Shown piece after piece: positions 18,008 to 26,382 of a DNA stretch of 64,000 nt. A program made the translations under genes and the position numbers. This stretch comes from Phascolarctobacterium sp. (GTDB lineage Bacteria; Bacillota; Negativicutes; Acidaminococcales; Acidaminococcaceae), in assembly GCA_030531205.1 (NCBI GenBank), contig JAUNOC010000003.1:62001-126000 (forward strand), read 5' to 3'. The notes below the pieces were generated by a model. The model was given only the letters and a program-made list of their open reading frames with translations. It had not been told where the DNA came from and searched no databases. The number at the start of each line of letters is the position of its first letter. Position 1 is the first letter of the stretch.

Positions 18008-19128
18008 TTTGGCGTTTGCCATCGAATATGGTGGCTGAAGAAATTGCAAAGAGCGGTGCTCACGAAAAAAGTTTTCCGATTTTTAACGTTAAAAGTGAAT
18101 TTTTAACGTTAAAAATTGATAAGGTGCGTACCCCTGCGGCAAACATTTTGAAACAAGAAATGTTGGCTTTGGGTGGGGATGCGGTTACCCCTATGAGTAC
18201 AATTTTGGGAGAGGGGCAATATGTGGGTGTGCTTTTGTTGGGTACTCGCCGTCAGTTGAATTTGTTGGTACAAAAACTGGGGGAGATGCCCTTTTTTGGT
18301 TTGGACGGCATAAAAAAAGATTTGGAAAAATTTTTGCAAAAAGAGGATTTGCAGACAACTTTGCGGAACGGTAAAAAACTTTCCTTTGATAAGACACTGG
18401 TTATGGGAATTTTGAATTTGACTCCTGACAGTTTCTATGCTCAAAGCAGGATGGACAATGCGGAATTGTTGGTTAGGGCAGAGAAAATGTTAGCGGAGGG
18501 AGCGGATATTTTGGATTTGGGGGCGGAGAGTACCCGTCCCGGTGCCAAGCTGGTGAGTGAGGATGAGGAGATAAAGCGGTTGTTGCCTGGCTTAAAGGCA
18601 TTGAGAGAAGTGCATAAGGATGTACTTATCAGCGTGGACACTTATCATCCCAATACGGCACAGGAGGCATTGCAAAGCGGGGCAGATTTTATAAACGATG
18701 TCAGCGGCAAGGACAGTGTTGCCATGCAAAAAGTGGTGGAACTTTATCACACACCATGGATTTTGACGCATAATGGGGCAGGGGGAATTTTAGAGGTAAC
18801 GGAAAATTTGTTGCAAAGGGCGGAAAAGATTAGTTTAGGTAAGGACAAAATTATTCTTGACCCCGGTATTGGGTTCGGTAAAACTGCGGAAGAAAATTTA
18901 GATATTATAAAAAATCTAAAAGTTTTAACAGAGTATGGCTATCCTGTTTTGTTGGGGGCATCTCGCAAATCAGTGATTGGTGCTGTATTAAATTTGCCAC
19001 CGGAAGAACGCTTGGAAGGAACATTGGCAATAAGTGCCAAAGCGGTGGAGCAGGGGGCAAATATTATTCGTGTTCATGATGTGAAGGAAAATGTACGGAC
19101 AATAAGAATGGCGGAAGCGATTAATTAA
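18004..19128 (+). CDS. folP: Dihydropteroate synthase with N-terminal extension
   Basis: Joins 6-hydroxymethyl-dihydropterin pyrophosphate and p-aminobenzoate. The catalytic TIM barrel covers about residues 125-374: MGILNLTPDSFY, DLGAESTRPGA, ISVDTYHP, FINDVSG, ILDPGIGFGKT and LLGASRKS. The first 120 residues are an extra domain of the kind found in several Clostridia and Negativicutes. The segment FNVKSEFLTLK at about 27-37 is encoded by two TTTTTAACGTTAAAA palindromes, in frame. It overlaps folE2 by 4 bases, so the two are translationally coupled. Confidence 0.93.
   Translation: MIWRLPSNMVAEEIAKSGAHEKSFPIFNVKSEFLTLKIDKVRTPAANILKQEMLALGGDAVTPMSTILGEGQYVGVLLLGTRRQLNLLVQKLGEMPFFGLDGIKKDLEKFLQKEDLQTTLRNGKKLSFDKTLVMGILNLTPDSFYAQSRMDNAELLVRAEKMLAEGADILDLGAESTRPGAKLVSEDEEIKRLLPGLKALREVHKDVLISVDTYHPNTAQEALQSGADFINDVSGKDSVAMQKVVELYHTPWILTHNGAGGILEVTENLLQRAEKISLGKDKIILDPGIGFGKTAEENLDIIKNLKVLTEYGYPVLLGASRKSVIGAVLNLPPEERLEGTLAISAKAVEQGANIIRVHDVKENVRTIRMAEAIN
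18080..18114. repeat. Tandem palindromes TTTTTAACGTTAAAA inside folP
   Basis: Two copies of TTTTTAACGTTAAAA are separated by five bases (GTGAA), with centres at 18087.5 and 18107.5, exactly as in the intergenic pair at 8686-8720. They sit in the coding sequence of the N-terminal extension of folP and keep the frame. Confidence 0.75.
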
Positions 19129-19560
19129 ATGTGTAATGCGGAATTCGCAATGCGTAATTATGGTAAGATGTTCCTGTGATTATAATTGGGTTTCAGGTGT
19201 GCGGGGTTATGCGAACCCTCGTCCGCCCCTAAAGGGGCGGGGGACCGTCTAAAGGAACATAGAAAGACGGTGGTGGGGTGAGCAATTACGCTGTCGCTAA
19301 TGAAAAGATAAAATCTTAAAATTTAAAGTTATGGTAAGATGTTCCTGTGATTATAGCAGGAGAAGTTGGCAGAGTGCGGAGTTTGCCCTCTTGGTGAAGA
19401 GGGTGGATTGCCTAAAGGAACATAGAAGGGCAAGACGGGTGATTGCACACTGCGAAGTTATCAATCCCCAGTCGCGACCACGTTCCTAAAAGCGACAGCC
19501 CCTTCACCAAGGGGCCGAATGTGCGTATTAAATGGATTCATAGTGAATTTGTAATAAGGG
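19129..19560 (+). repeat. Dispersed GTTCC elements, two long copies in tandem
   Basis: This non-coding gap separates folP from folK. The first copy has the core at 19170-19184, the hairpin CCGCCCC-TAAA-GGGGCGG (about 19222) and ACCGTC (19244-19249) / GACGGT (19266-19271) around a loop with GGAACATAGAA. The second has the core at 19341-19355, CCCTCTT / AAGAGGG (about 19386) and TTGCC (19408-19412) / GGCAA (19429-19433) around the same loop, then GCCCCTT / AAGGGGC. The second copy is closely similar to the one at 4775-5135; the first to the one at 25.3-25.6 kb. Confidence 0.82.
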
Positions 19561-19568
19561 CGGATAAG

Positions 19569-19967
19569 ATGAGCATTGCGTATATTGCGTTGGGAAGTAA
19601 TTTAGGAGATAGAAAGGAAAATTTGGATAGAGCTTTGGACGAATTGAAGAAGGCAGGAATTAAAGTTGCTGCTGTGTCCAAGTATCTTGAAAGTGAGCCC
19701 TATGGTGTAACTGACCAGCCGAAGTTTATCAATGGTGTGGCGAGAGTGGAAACGAATTTGCCGCCGGAAGAACTTTTAGAAACTATGCTGAATATTGAAA
19801 ACAAAATGGGGCGGGTGCGGCTTCGTCATTGGGGGGAGCGGAATATTGACTTGGATTTGCTTCTCTATGATGATGTGAAAATGCAAACGGAAAAACTGAC
19901 ATTGCCCCATCCTGATATGCAAAATCGTGATTTTGTGATGAAACCATTGAGTGAAGTGAAATTGTGA
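19569..19967 (+). CDS. folK: 6-hydroxymethyl-7,8-dihydropterin pyrophosphokinase
   Basis: Transfers pyrophosphate from ATP to hydroxymethyl-dihydropterin, giving the FolP substrate. The HPPK motifs are present: YIALGSNLGDR at the N-terminus, then KYLESEPYGVTDQPKFINGV, and the signature RHWGERNIDLDLLLYDD followed by LPHPDMQNRDFVMKPL. The 132 residues are short for the family (about 150-160) but no motif is missing. The start at 19569 is chosen because it begins at the first beta strand; the upstream frame runs through repeat sequence. The stop codon is next to the aldo/keto reductase gene. Confidence 0.93.
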   Translation: MSIAYIALGSNLGDRKENLDRALDELKKAGIKVAAVSKYLESEPYGVTDQPKFINGVARVETNLPPEELLETMLNIENKMGRVRLRHWGERNIDLDLLLYDDVKMQTEKLTLPHPDMQNRDFVMKPLSEVKL

Positions 19968-19975
19968 GGTGGATG

Positions 19976-21148
19976 ATGCAAAAGAATGTAGCGTGTGGCG
20001 TAGAATTAAGCCGACTGGGTTTTGGCACAATGCGTTTGCCGGTAGATGGCAAGGGCGTTATTGACCAAGTGGAATTGGAACGGATGGTAGATTTTGCTAT
20101 TGCTAACGGTGTGAATTATTTTGACACGGCATATCCCTATATGGGTGGCAAAAGCGAGGAAGCCATTGGCAGGGCTTTGGCAAAATATCCAAGAGATAAA
20201 TGGTATTTGGCAACCAAATATCCTGGTCATCAAATTGCTGAAAAATATGACCCGGCAGAGGTTTTTGAAGACCAGTTGAAAAACTGTGGTGTGGATTATT
20301 TTGATTTTTATCTTTTGCATAATGTTTATGAAAATTCCATTCCGGTCTATATAGATCCTAAATGGGGAATTATAGATTATTTTAAGGAGCAGAGAGCAAA
20401 AGGACGCATTAAGCATTTGGGAATGAGCAGCCATGCCCAAGCACCGAATTTGGCAAAGTTTTTGGATGAATATGGGAAGGACTTGGAATTTGTGCAAATT
20501 CAGTTGAACTATTTGGATTGGACTTTGCAGAATGCCAAGGACAAGTACGATATCATTACAGCACACAATTTGCCGATTTGGGTAATGGAACCGGTGCGTG
20601 GAGGCAAACTTGCCAATTTGCAAAAGGAATATAGTGAAAAGTTATTGGCACGCCGTCCTCATGAAAGTGCGGCTGCTTGGGGGTTCCGCTGGCTTTTGGG
20701 GTTGCCTAATGTAAAAATGATTTTAAGCGGCATGAGCAATTTTGACCAAATGCAGGATAATGTAAAAACTTTTAGTGGTGGGGAAGATTTGACGAATGAT
20801 GAACGGAATCTGCTTTTAGAAATTGCAGAGCCGTTGAAACAGGCGGTACCCTGTACTGCTTGCTGTTATTGTGTGGCAGGATGTCCTAAGGGTTTGAATA
20901 TTCCTTTTCTGATTAGTGTATGTAATGATTTGAATTTTGAAATTGGTTTTAACCCTGCTATGCAGATGGATGCTATTCCTAAAGATAAGTGGCCTGACCA
21001 ATGTATTGCCTGCGGCAAGTGTAAAAAGATTTGTCCCCAAAATATTGATGTGCCAGCTACGATGAAGAAGTTAGTGGAACTTTTGGAGAAAGCCCCGAAG
21101 TGGGTGGAGATATGTAAAGAAAGAGCGGCTGCAAAAGCGAAGAAATAA
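19976..21148 (+). CDS. Aldo/keto reductase with C-terminal 4Fe-4S cluster domain
   Basis: This 390-residue protein has two parts. Residues 1 to about 270 form an aldo/keto reductase barrel: LGFGTMRLP, YFDTAYPYMGGKSEEAIGRAL with the catalytic tyrosine, KYPG, and FYLLHN. Residues about 280-360 carry cysteine clusters CTACCYCVAGCPKG and CIACGKCKKICP, typical of the Fe-S-fused AKR subfamily common in anaerobes. The substrate cannot be named. GTGAGGTGG is the ribosome site for ATG 19976 (or 19973). It starts eight bases after folK and probably shares its transcript, but no folate role is implied. Confidence 0.92.
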   Translation: MQKNVACGVELSRLGFGTMRLPVDGKGVIDQVELERMVDFAIANGVNYFDTAYPYMGGKSEEAIGRALAKYPRDKWYLATKYPGHQIAEKYDPAEVFEDQLKNCGVDYFDFYLLHNVYENSIPVYIDPKWGIIDYFKEQRAKGRIKHLGMSSHAQAPNLAKFLDEYGKDLEFVQIQLNYLDWTLQNAKDKYDIITAHNLPIWVMEPVRGGKLANLQKEYSEKLLARRPHESAAAWGFRWLLGLPNVKMILSGMSNFDQMQDNVKTFSGGEDLTNDERNLLLEIAEPLKQAVPCTACCYCVAGCPKGLNIPFLISVCNDLNFEIGFNPAMQMDAIPKDKWPDQCIACGKCKKICPQNIDVPATMKKLVELLEKAPKWVEICKERAAAKAKK

Positions 21149-21186
21149 AAAAGATACCGCTGGCAAAACCAGTGGTATCTTTTTTA
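21147..21186. terminator. Bidirectional terminator
   Basis: AAAAAAGATACC-G-CTGG-CAAAA-CCAG-T-GGTATCTTTTTT forms a long stem with one mismatch and flanking A and T tracts. It serves the aldo/keto reductase gene and the convergent small minus-strand frame. Confidence 0.92.
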
Positions 21187-21357
21187 TGAGTCATATCTTT
21201 TTAGTAAGTCCGCAATAATTTCTTTCTTGGACTTCTTTTTTTTCTTTTCAAAATTGCGGTAGTTGTTATCACGGTGATCCGTGCTGTAATCCGCATAATC
21301 AAAGTCATCGTTATTCTTTTCGTAACTGCGATTGTAATCGCCTCTGCCGTCATCCAT
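21184..21357 (-). CDS. Small charged protein of 57 residues (hypothetical)
   Basis: An ATG at 21357 on the minus strand opens a 57-codon frame ending in TAA at 21186-21184. The product is very hydrophilic: an Asp/Asn/Tyr-rich half (for example NDDFDYADYSTDHRDNNYR) and a Lys-rich half (FEKKKKKSKKEIIADLLKRYDS) with a possible C-terminal helix. I do not recognise it. Support for the gene: it ends at a bidirectional terminator, it has a TATAAT eight bases before the ATG, and it diverges from the radical SAM gene. There is no Shine-Dalgarno, so a leaderless transcript is implied. Confidence 0.55.
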   Translation of the reverse strand: MDDGRGDYNRSYEKNNDDFDYADYSTDHRDNNYRNFEKKKKKSKKEIIADLLKRYDS

Positions 21358-21377
21358 AATTTTTTATTATATCACAG

Positions 21378-21406
21378 TTGTCAAATAAGTGCTACAAATA
21401 TATAAT
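21378..21406 (+). promoter_or_regulatory. Promoter of the radical SAM gene, leaderless start
   Basis: TTGTCA (21378-21383) and TATAAT (21401-21406) are 17 bases apart. The ATG at 21414 is only seven bases after the -10 element, and no Shine-Dalgarno lies between. Confidence 0.7.
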
Positions 21407-21413
21407 ATATCGT

Positions 21414-22760
21414 ATGGAAAAAGATATTTTACTAATCCATGTTCCCCAGTGTTATAGGGCGGAGCAGGAAAAGCTGGAATTTCATGTGGGTATTATGCCT
21501 ATGGGATTTTATTCCATAGCATCCCAACTTGCCAAAGCCGGTTTTCAGCCGGAAATTTTACATTTGGCGGTGGAGGTCTTTTTAGGTGACAAAATTCTCA
21601 TTGCAAAATATGTCCGAGAGACGGGATGCAAGATGGTGGGCCTGTCCCTCCATTGGTATCAGCAGTCCTTTGATACATTGATGGTGGCAGAACTGATTAA
21701 AAAGAGTAACCCTGATGTATTTATATTTTTAGGCGGCTATACGGCTTCTGCCTATGCTGAGGAGATTTTAGCAAAATATCCGTTTGTGGATGCGGTTGTT
21801 AAGGGCGAAGGGGAGGTGCCGTGTAATAGCTTGGCGGAACAGATTATCAAGAATAATTCTCATGATTTGTCCCAAGTTTCAAATTTGTACTGGCGGAATG
21901 AAGAGGGGCATATTGTCAAGAACGAAAAGACATGGGTGGCGAATAGGGAGGAATTAAATTCCTTTGATTTTGCAGAGGGCGTGAAATATTTGAAACATAG
22001 CGACACTTGCCTGAATGTTCCCATTGTTTTGGAACTCAATAAAACTATAGCGTACTTGGATAAAGTGAAAACTTTTGTGGTTTGTTCTAATCGTGGCTGT
22101 GCAGGGAATTGTGCCTGGTGTGGCGGTGGTTTGCGGGCAAGTGAAATTATTACGGGACGTAAATGTGTAACAGTTCGTGAGCCAAAAATTGTGGCAGACG
22201 AAATATGGCGACTTTATGAAAAGAAACAAGCAGACCGTTTTTATTTTTGCAATGACCCATTGCCAATGACACAAGAAAATATTATTGGCATTATGGATAT
22301 TCTGGGCAAGCAGGCGATGGGAAAGATTAAAATTGATTATGAATGTTTTGCCCTGCCTACTGAGAAATTTTTGCAGTCGTTTAAGAAAAATTTGCATCAA
22401 GATTCGCAAGTTATTTTATCTCCAGACTATGCTTTGCAGGAAAAACGGAGAGAATGTAAAACTTTTACTTATACAAATAAAGAATTGCTGAACAGTATTG
22501 CCAAAATGGAAGCAATGGAGATAAAAAATCAGGTCTATTTTGGCATTATGCCGGACGATGACGAGGCAGAACGGAATGAACGGGAAAGATTAAAAGCGGA
22601 AATAGAAAAAATATCCCCTGAAACCGAAGTTTTGGTACAAAAGATAATTGGTATTGACCCCTTATCTTTGTGGCAGTTGGAGCCGGAAAAATACGGAATT
22701 ACACAAAATTTGCGAAGTTTTGCAGATTATTACGAAGCATCAAAAAATGGCAGAATATAA
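21414..22760 (+). CDS. B12-binding-domain radical SAM protein
   Basis: This 448-residue protein has an N-terminal cobalamin-binding-type domain: PMGFYSIASQLAKAGF, then VGLSLHWYQQ and FLGGYTAS, about residues 30-130. A radical SAM core follows, with the cluster motif CAGNCAWC (C-x3-C-x2-C) at about 229-236. Residues 260-440 complete the barrel. Related proteins modify lipids, peptides or cofactors; the substrate here is not deducible. The conserved cobalamin-ligand motif DxHxxG is not evident, so cobalamin binding is uncertain. It stands alone between two terminators. The start at 21414 fits the leaderless promoter. Confidence 0.85.
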   Translation: MEKDILLIHVPQCYRAEQEKLEFHVGIMPMGFYSIASQLAKAGFQPEILHLAVEVFLGDKILIAKYVRETGCKMVGLSLHWYQQSFDTLMVAELIKKSNPDVFIFLGGYTASAYAEEILAKYPFVDAVVKGEGEVPCNSLAEQIIKNNSHDLSQVSNLYWRNEEGHIVKNEKTWVANREELNSFDFAEGVKYLKHSDTCLNVPIVLELNKTIAYLDKVKTFVVCSNRGCAGNCAWCGGGLRASEIITGRKCVTVREPKIVADEIWRLYEKKQADRFYFCNDPLPMTQENIIGIMDILGKQAMGKIKIDYECFALPTEKFLQSFKKNLHQDSQVILSPDYALQEKRRECKTFTYTNKELLNSIAKMEAMEIKNQVYFGIMPDDDEAERNERERLKAEIEKISPETEVLVQKIIGIDPLSLWQLEPEKYGITQNLRSFADYYEASKNGRI

Positions 22761-22788
22761 AAAGTGGCAAGTTGCACTTGCCACTTTT
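22760..22788 (+). terminator. Rho-independent terminator
   Basis: AAAAGTGGCAAG-TTGCA-CTTGCCACTTTT forms a 12-bp stem with a T tract directly at the stop codon of the radical SAM gene. Confidence 0.92.
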
Positions 22789-22879
22789 CTTTTATTGTGC
22801 TATAATAATTCGCAAATAGCATACACTAATTGCGATTAGTGGCTAAAATATGCGGTTTAAAGCACATAGGAGGTTTATC

Positions 22880-25276
22880 ATGAAAAAAGAGAAAGAATTT
22901 TTGCTGTGGTTTGAACAATTGGAGCGTAAGGATGTGGATATTGTGGGCGGCAAGTCCAGTTCTTTGGGTGAAATGACTGCCAAGGTGGATGTTCCCGTTC
23001 CCTACGGTTTTGCCACTACGGCTTATGCTTATCGTTATTTTTTTGAAAAATCTGGCTTGAAAAAGGAATTGGAAGCCATGTTGGCAGAACTGACCGATGT
23101 GGAGGACAGTGCCTTGTTACGCCGTGTCTGCAAAAAGATTCGTGAGGCAATTATGAAGAAACAAATGCCTGCGGATTTGCAAAAAGCCATCGGTGATGCG
23201 TATAAAGAGTTGGGCAAGAAAATGAAACAGAAAAATCCTTTTGTGGCAGTGCGTTCCAGTGCTACAGCAGAGGATTTGCCGGATGCGTCTTTTGCAGGTC
23301 AGCAGGACACCTATTTGAATGTTCAAGGAGCGGATGTGGTGGTGCAAAAGGTTAAGGAATGTTATGCTTCTTGTTTCACAGACAGGGCTGTATATTACAG
23401 GGTTAAACAGGGTTTTGACCATATGAGTGTTGCCTTGAGTGCCGCCATTCAAATGATGGTCTTCAGTAAGGCGGCAGGCGTAATGTTTACGGTGAATGTG
23501 GCGACAGGCGATGACAAGAACATTCTCATTGAGGGTGCTTGGGGTTTGGGCGAATATGTGGTGCAAGGTACCGTTACGCCTGACAACTACACCGTTTCCA
23601 AAGCCGATGGCAAAATTGTGGAAAAGAATGTTAATGAACAAGATATTAAGTTAATCCGTAAAGAAGGTGGCGACTGCGTGGAAGTCCGTGTTCCCAAGAA
23701 AGAAGTGGGAATGCAAAAACTGACCGATGCACAAATTGTGGAACTTGCCACCTATGCCAAACGGATTGAAAAACATTACGGCTGCTATATGGATATGGAA
23801 TGGGGCGTGGATGAAAGGGACGGAAAACTGTGGATTTTGCAGGCACGTCCGGAAACCGTTTGGAGTCGTAGAAATAAGGAAAAGAAAGCCGCCAACACAG
23901 TGCAAGGTGAAGTTGTAGATAAAAAAGTTATCGTCAAGGGCTTGCCCGCATCTCCCGGCTCTGCCTGTGGTAAGGTACATGTCATTCTCGACCCGAAAGA
24001 TATTGACGCTTTCAAGCAGGGAGAAATTTTGGTTACGGAAATGACCGCTCCCGACTGGGTACCTGCTATGAAGAAAGCGAAAGCCATTGTAACGGACAGC
24101 GGCGGTATGACCTGCCACGCTTCCATTGTTTCCCGTGAATTGGGTATTCCCTGTATCGTTGGTACCAAGAGCCGTGGCACTGCTGCCACCAGTGCCATTA
24201 AAGACGGTATAGATGTAACTATTGATGCCACTCATGGTGTTGTTTATGAAGGTATCTTTGAAGAAGAAAAACCGAAAGAAGTGGCACAACCAACAGCAGT
24301 TGCAACTGCTGCAGCACCGGCTGCGGAATATTTCCCTGCCACCGGTACAAAGGTATATATGAATTTGGGCGACCCGGAATTGGCGGAAAAATACAGCGGG
24401 TTGCCCTGTGATGGCATTGGCTTGATGCGGGAAGAGTTTATTTGGACAACTTATATTCATGAGCATCCCTTGTATTTGATTAAAACAGGACATCCCGAAA
24501 AGGTTGTGAATATGCTTGCAGACGGTATCAGCAAAGTTTGCCAAGCCATGAGCCCCCGTCCTGTAACTTTGCGTTTCAGTGATTTCAAGTCCAGCGAATA
24601 TCGTGATTTGAAAGGCGGGGATGAGTTTGAACCTTATGAACCCAGTGCATTGTTGGGGTGGCGTGGGGCAAGTCGTTACTACGACCCCAAATATATTGAG
24701 GCCTTCAAGTTGGAATGTGCCGCAGTGCGTAAGGTTCGTGAAGAATATGGCTTGAAGAATTTGAATGTTATGATTCCGTTCTGCCGTAACACGGATGAGG
24801 CACGCAAAGTTGTGAACATTATGGCGGAATGTGGTTTGCAACGGGGCAAGGATTTCAAAGTTTGGCTGATGGCAGAAATTCCTTCCAATATTATTTTGGC
24901 AGACCAGTTCAATGAATTTGTGGACGGCTATTCCATTGGTTCTAACGATTTGACCATGTTGATTTTGGGTTGCGATAGGGATAATGACACGGTTTCCCAT
25001 ATCTATGACGAACGGAATTTGGCAGTACGCCGTGCAGTCCGTCATTTGATTGAGGTGGCTCATGCCGCAGGCAAGACAGTTTCCATTTGTGGTCAGGCCC
25101 CCAGCGTTTATCCAGAGTTCTGCGAATTTTTGGTAAAGAGTGGCATTGACAGCATGAGTGTTAATCCGGATACAGTGAAGTTCACGAAGAAATTGGTGGC
25201 TCATTTGGAACAAAGAGTTATGCTTGACGCCGCACTTGGACACGGACGGGCAGAAGTTGACGATTTGAAGTGGTGA
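22880..25276 (+). CDS. ppsA: Phosphoenolpyruvate synthase
   Basis: Makes phosphoenolpyruvate from pyruvate, ATP and water for gluconeogenesis. The 798 residues have the expected three parts. An N-terminal ATP-grasp domain has GGKSSSLGEM and AVRSSATAEDLPDASFAGQQ. The phosphohistidine domain has GGMTCHASIVSRELG, with the carrier His near residue 413. A C-terminal PEP-binding barrel has GLMREEF, LRFSDFKSSEY and SIGSNDLTM, followed by SICGQAP. An alanine/proline-rich linker (about 470-485) joins the last two parts. ATG 22880 has TAGGAGG upstream. Together with gap, pgk-tpiA, gpmI and eno the window covers most of the lower gluconeogenic route. Confidence 0.96.
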   Translation: MKKEKEFLLWFEQLERKDVDIVGGKSSSLGEMTAKVDVPVPYGFATTAYAYRYFFEKSGLKKELEAMLAELTDVEDSALLRRVCKKIREAIMKKQMPADLQKAIGDAYKELGKKMKQKNPFVAVRSSATAEDLPDASFAGQQDTYLNVQGADVVVQKVKECYASCFTDRAVYYRVKQGFDHMSVALSAAIQMMVFSKAAGVMFTVNVATGDDKNILIEGAWGLGEYVVQGTVTPDNYTVSKADGKIVEKNVNEQDIKLIRKEGGDCVEVRVPKKEVGMQKLTDAQIVELATYAKRIEKHYGCYMDMEWGVDERDGKLWILQARPETVWSRRNKEKKAANTVQGEVVDKKVIVKGLPASPGSACGKVHVILDPKDIDAFKQGEILVTEMTAPDWVPAMKKAKAIVTDSGGMTCHASIVSRELGIPCIVGTKSRGTAATSAIKDGIDVTIDATHGVVYEGIFEEEKPKEVAQPTAVATAAAPAAEYFPATGTKVYMNLGDPELAEKYSGLPCDGIGLMREEFIWTTYIHEHPLYLIKTGHPEKVVNMLADGISKVCQAMSPRPVTLRFSDFKSSEYRDLKGGDEFEPYEPSALLGWRGASRYYDPKYIEAFKLECAAVRKVREEYGLKNLNVMIPFCRNTDEARKVVNIMAECGLQRGKDFKVWLMAEIPSNIILADQFNEFVDGYSIGSNDLTMLILGCDRDNDTVSHIYDERNLAVRRAVRHLIEVAHAAGKTVSICGQAPSVYPEFCEFLVKSGIDSMSVNPDTVKFTKKLVAHLEQRVMLDAALGHGRAEVDDLKW

Positions 25277-25620
25277 TTTCAGGTGTCAGGTTTCAGGTAT
25301 TAGGGATCAGGTTAGAGAATATAGAAATTAGGGGAAAATAATGCGTAATGTGGAATTCGCAATGCGTAATTATAAAATAAATGTCAAAGAACAAAGAATA
25401 AAGAATAAAGAACAAATATGGTAGGATGTTCCTGTGATTATAATTTGGGGGTTTAGGTGTGCGGGGTTATGCGAACCCTCGTCCGCCCATAAAGGGGCGG
25501 GGGACCGTCTAAAGGAACATAGAAAGACGGTGGTGAGGTGAGCAATTACGCTGATGCTTTGTATGGAATAATTGTCAAAGAACAAAGAGCAAATAAAGTA
25601 AAATGTTCCTGTGAATAAAA
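25277..25620 (+). repeat. Dispersed GTTCC element, long form
   Basis: The non-coding gap after ppsA begins with a TTTCAGGTGTCAGG tract and TAATGCG arms. It then has the core at 25428-25442, the hairpin CCGCCC / GGGGCGG (about 25482) and ACCGTC (25504-25509) / GACGGT (25526-25531) around the GGAACATAGAA loop. A second, degenerate core (GTTCCTGTGAATAAA) lies at 25605. It is close in sequence to 19130-19320. Runs of AAAGAACAAAGA are an extra local repeat. Confidence 0.82.
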
Positions 25621-25630
25621 AAATAGTTAT

Positions 25631-25666
25631 TTGACATGTAAGGCATTTTGTAGTACAATCGTACTA
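25631..25666 (+). promoter_or_regulatory. relBE promoter with overlapping operator
   Basis: TTGACA (25631-25636) and TACAAT (25654-25659) are 17 bases apart. The perfect inverted repeat TAGTAC-AATC-GTACTA covers the -10 element, as expected of an operator bound by an autoregulating ribbon-helix-helix antitoxin. Confidence 0.85.
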
Positions 25667-25680
25667 CGGAGGTGAGGGAT

Positions 25681-25983
25681 ATGGCAAAGGATGCGACTTT
25701 GCAAGTTCGTATGGATGGCGAATTAAAAGAAAAGGTAGAGAAACTATATAGAGATATGGGGACAACATTCTCAGAAGCCGTGCGAATGTTTGCACAACAA
25801 AGCGTAGCGGAAGGAAGAATGCCGTTTCTGCCCAAAGTTAAAACATCGGATGACTATTCCATTGAAGATATTGATAACATACTGAAACAAAGTAGTGATG
25901 ATATAAAAAATGGAAATGTACACACATTGCAGGAATTTGCACAAGTGATGGGTGAAAAGTATGCCACAAAGAAAGCAATATAA
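25681..25983 (+). CDS. RelB/DinJ-family antitoxin
   Basis: This 100-residue antitoxin has the N-terminal ribbon-helix-helix (TLQVRMDGELKEKVEKLY, then GTTFSEAVRMF) and an acidic C-terminus (YSIEDIDNILKQSSDD). In this family the protein neutralises the toxin encoded next to it and represses the shared promoter. Start 25681 is chosen because GGAGGTGAGG precedes it. It overlaps the toxin gene by 23 bases, which couples translation. Confidence 0.92.
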   Translation: MAKDATLQVRMDGELKEKVEKLYRDMGTTFSEAVRMFAQQSVAEGRMPFLPKVKTSDDYSIEDIDNILKQSSDDIKNGNVHTLQEFAQVMGEKYATKKAI

Positions 25984-26311
25984 AATCTTTCTTACTAAAA
26001 CAGCTGGACAAATGTTGGAGGAGAAAATGCGGTATATTGCGGAGCAATTATTTGAACCCGCAGTTGCTCAAAACTGGCTTTTGCGTTTGTTGGAGTTTTT
26101 AGAATTAAAATTGACGACTTTTCCAAAAAAGTTTCCTCAGTACAGGGAAAGCAAATACAGAATTGTTGTATATCGGAATGATGTTATAATATATGAGGTG
26201 GATGAGGGCAACGCTACAGTATATATTGATTTGGCTTGTACAAAAGGAAGAAATATAGACCATTTGCTGAAATTACATTTTGATGTGGATGACAGTTTTG
26301 AATATGAATAA
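25961..26311 (+). CDS. RelE/ParE-superfamily toxin
   Basis: This 116-residue protein follows and overlaps the antitoxin. It has the small RelE/ParE fold pattern: an N-terminal strand YKIFLTKTAG, two helices, then YRIVVYRNDVIIYEV and an acidic tail. Members either cut mRNA on the ribosome or inhibit gyrase; the residues visible here do not decide between these. The start at 25961 has GGGTGAAA upstream; a GTG at 25952 is possible. Placement beside a restriction-modification gene is typical of a stabilised accessory island. Confidence 0.85.
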   Translation: MPQRKQYKIFLTKTAGQMLEEKMRYIAEQLFEPAVAQNWLLRLLEFLELKLTTFPKKFPQYRESKYRIVVYRNDVIIYEVDEGNATVYIDLACTKGRNIDHLLKLHFDVDDSFEYE

Positions 26312-26382
26312 AAAAAGTTAATTGTCGCTCTTTATTGATTATGCTTTGAAAAAACTCCTGTGATTAGAATCAAACCATTGTG

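Noticed and set aside
23651-25243. 530-codon minus-strand frame opposite ppsA
   Set aside because: It is antisense to a complete, strongly conserved gene, has no ribosome site, and its product shows no recognisable motif.
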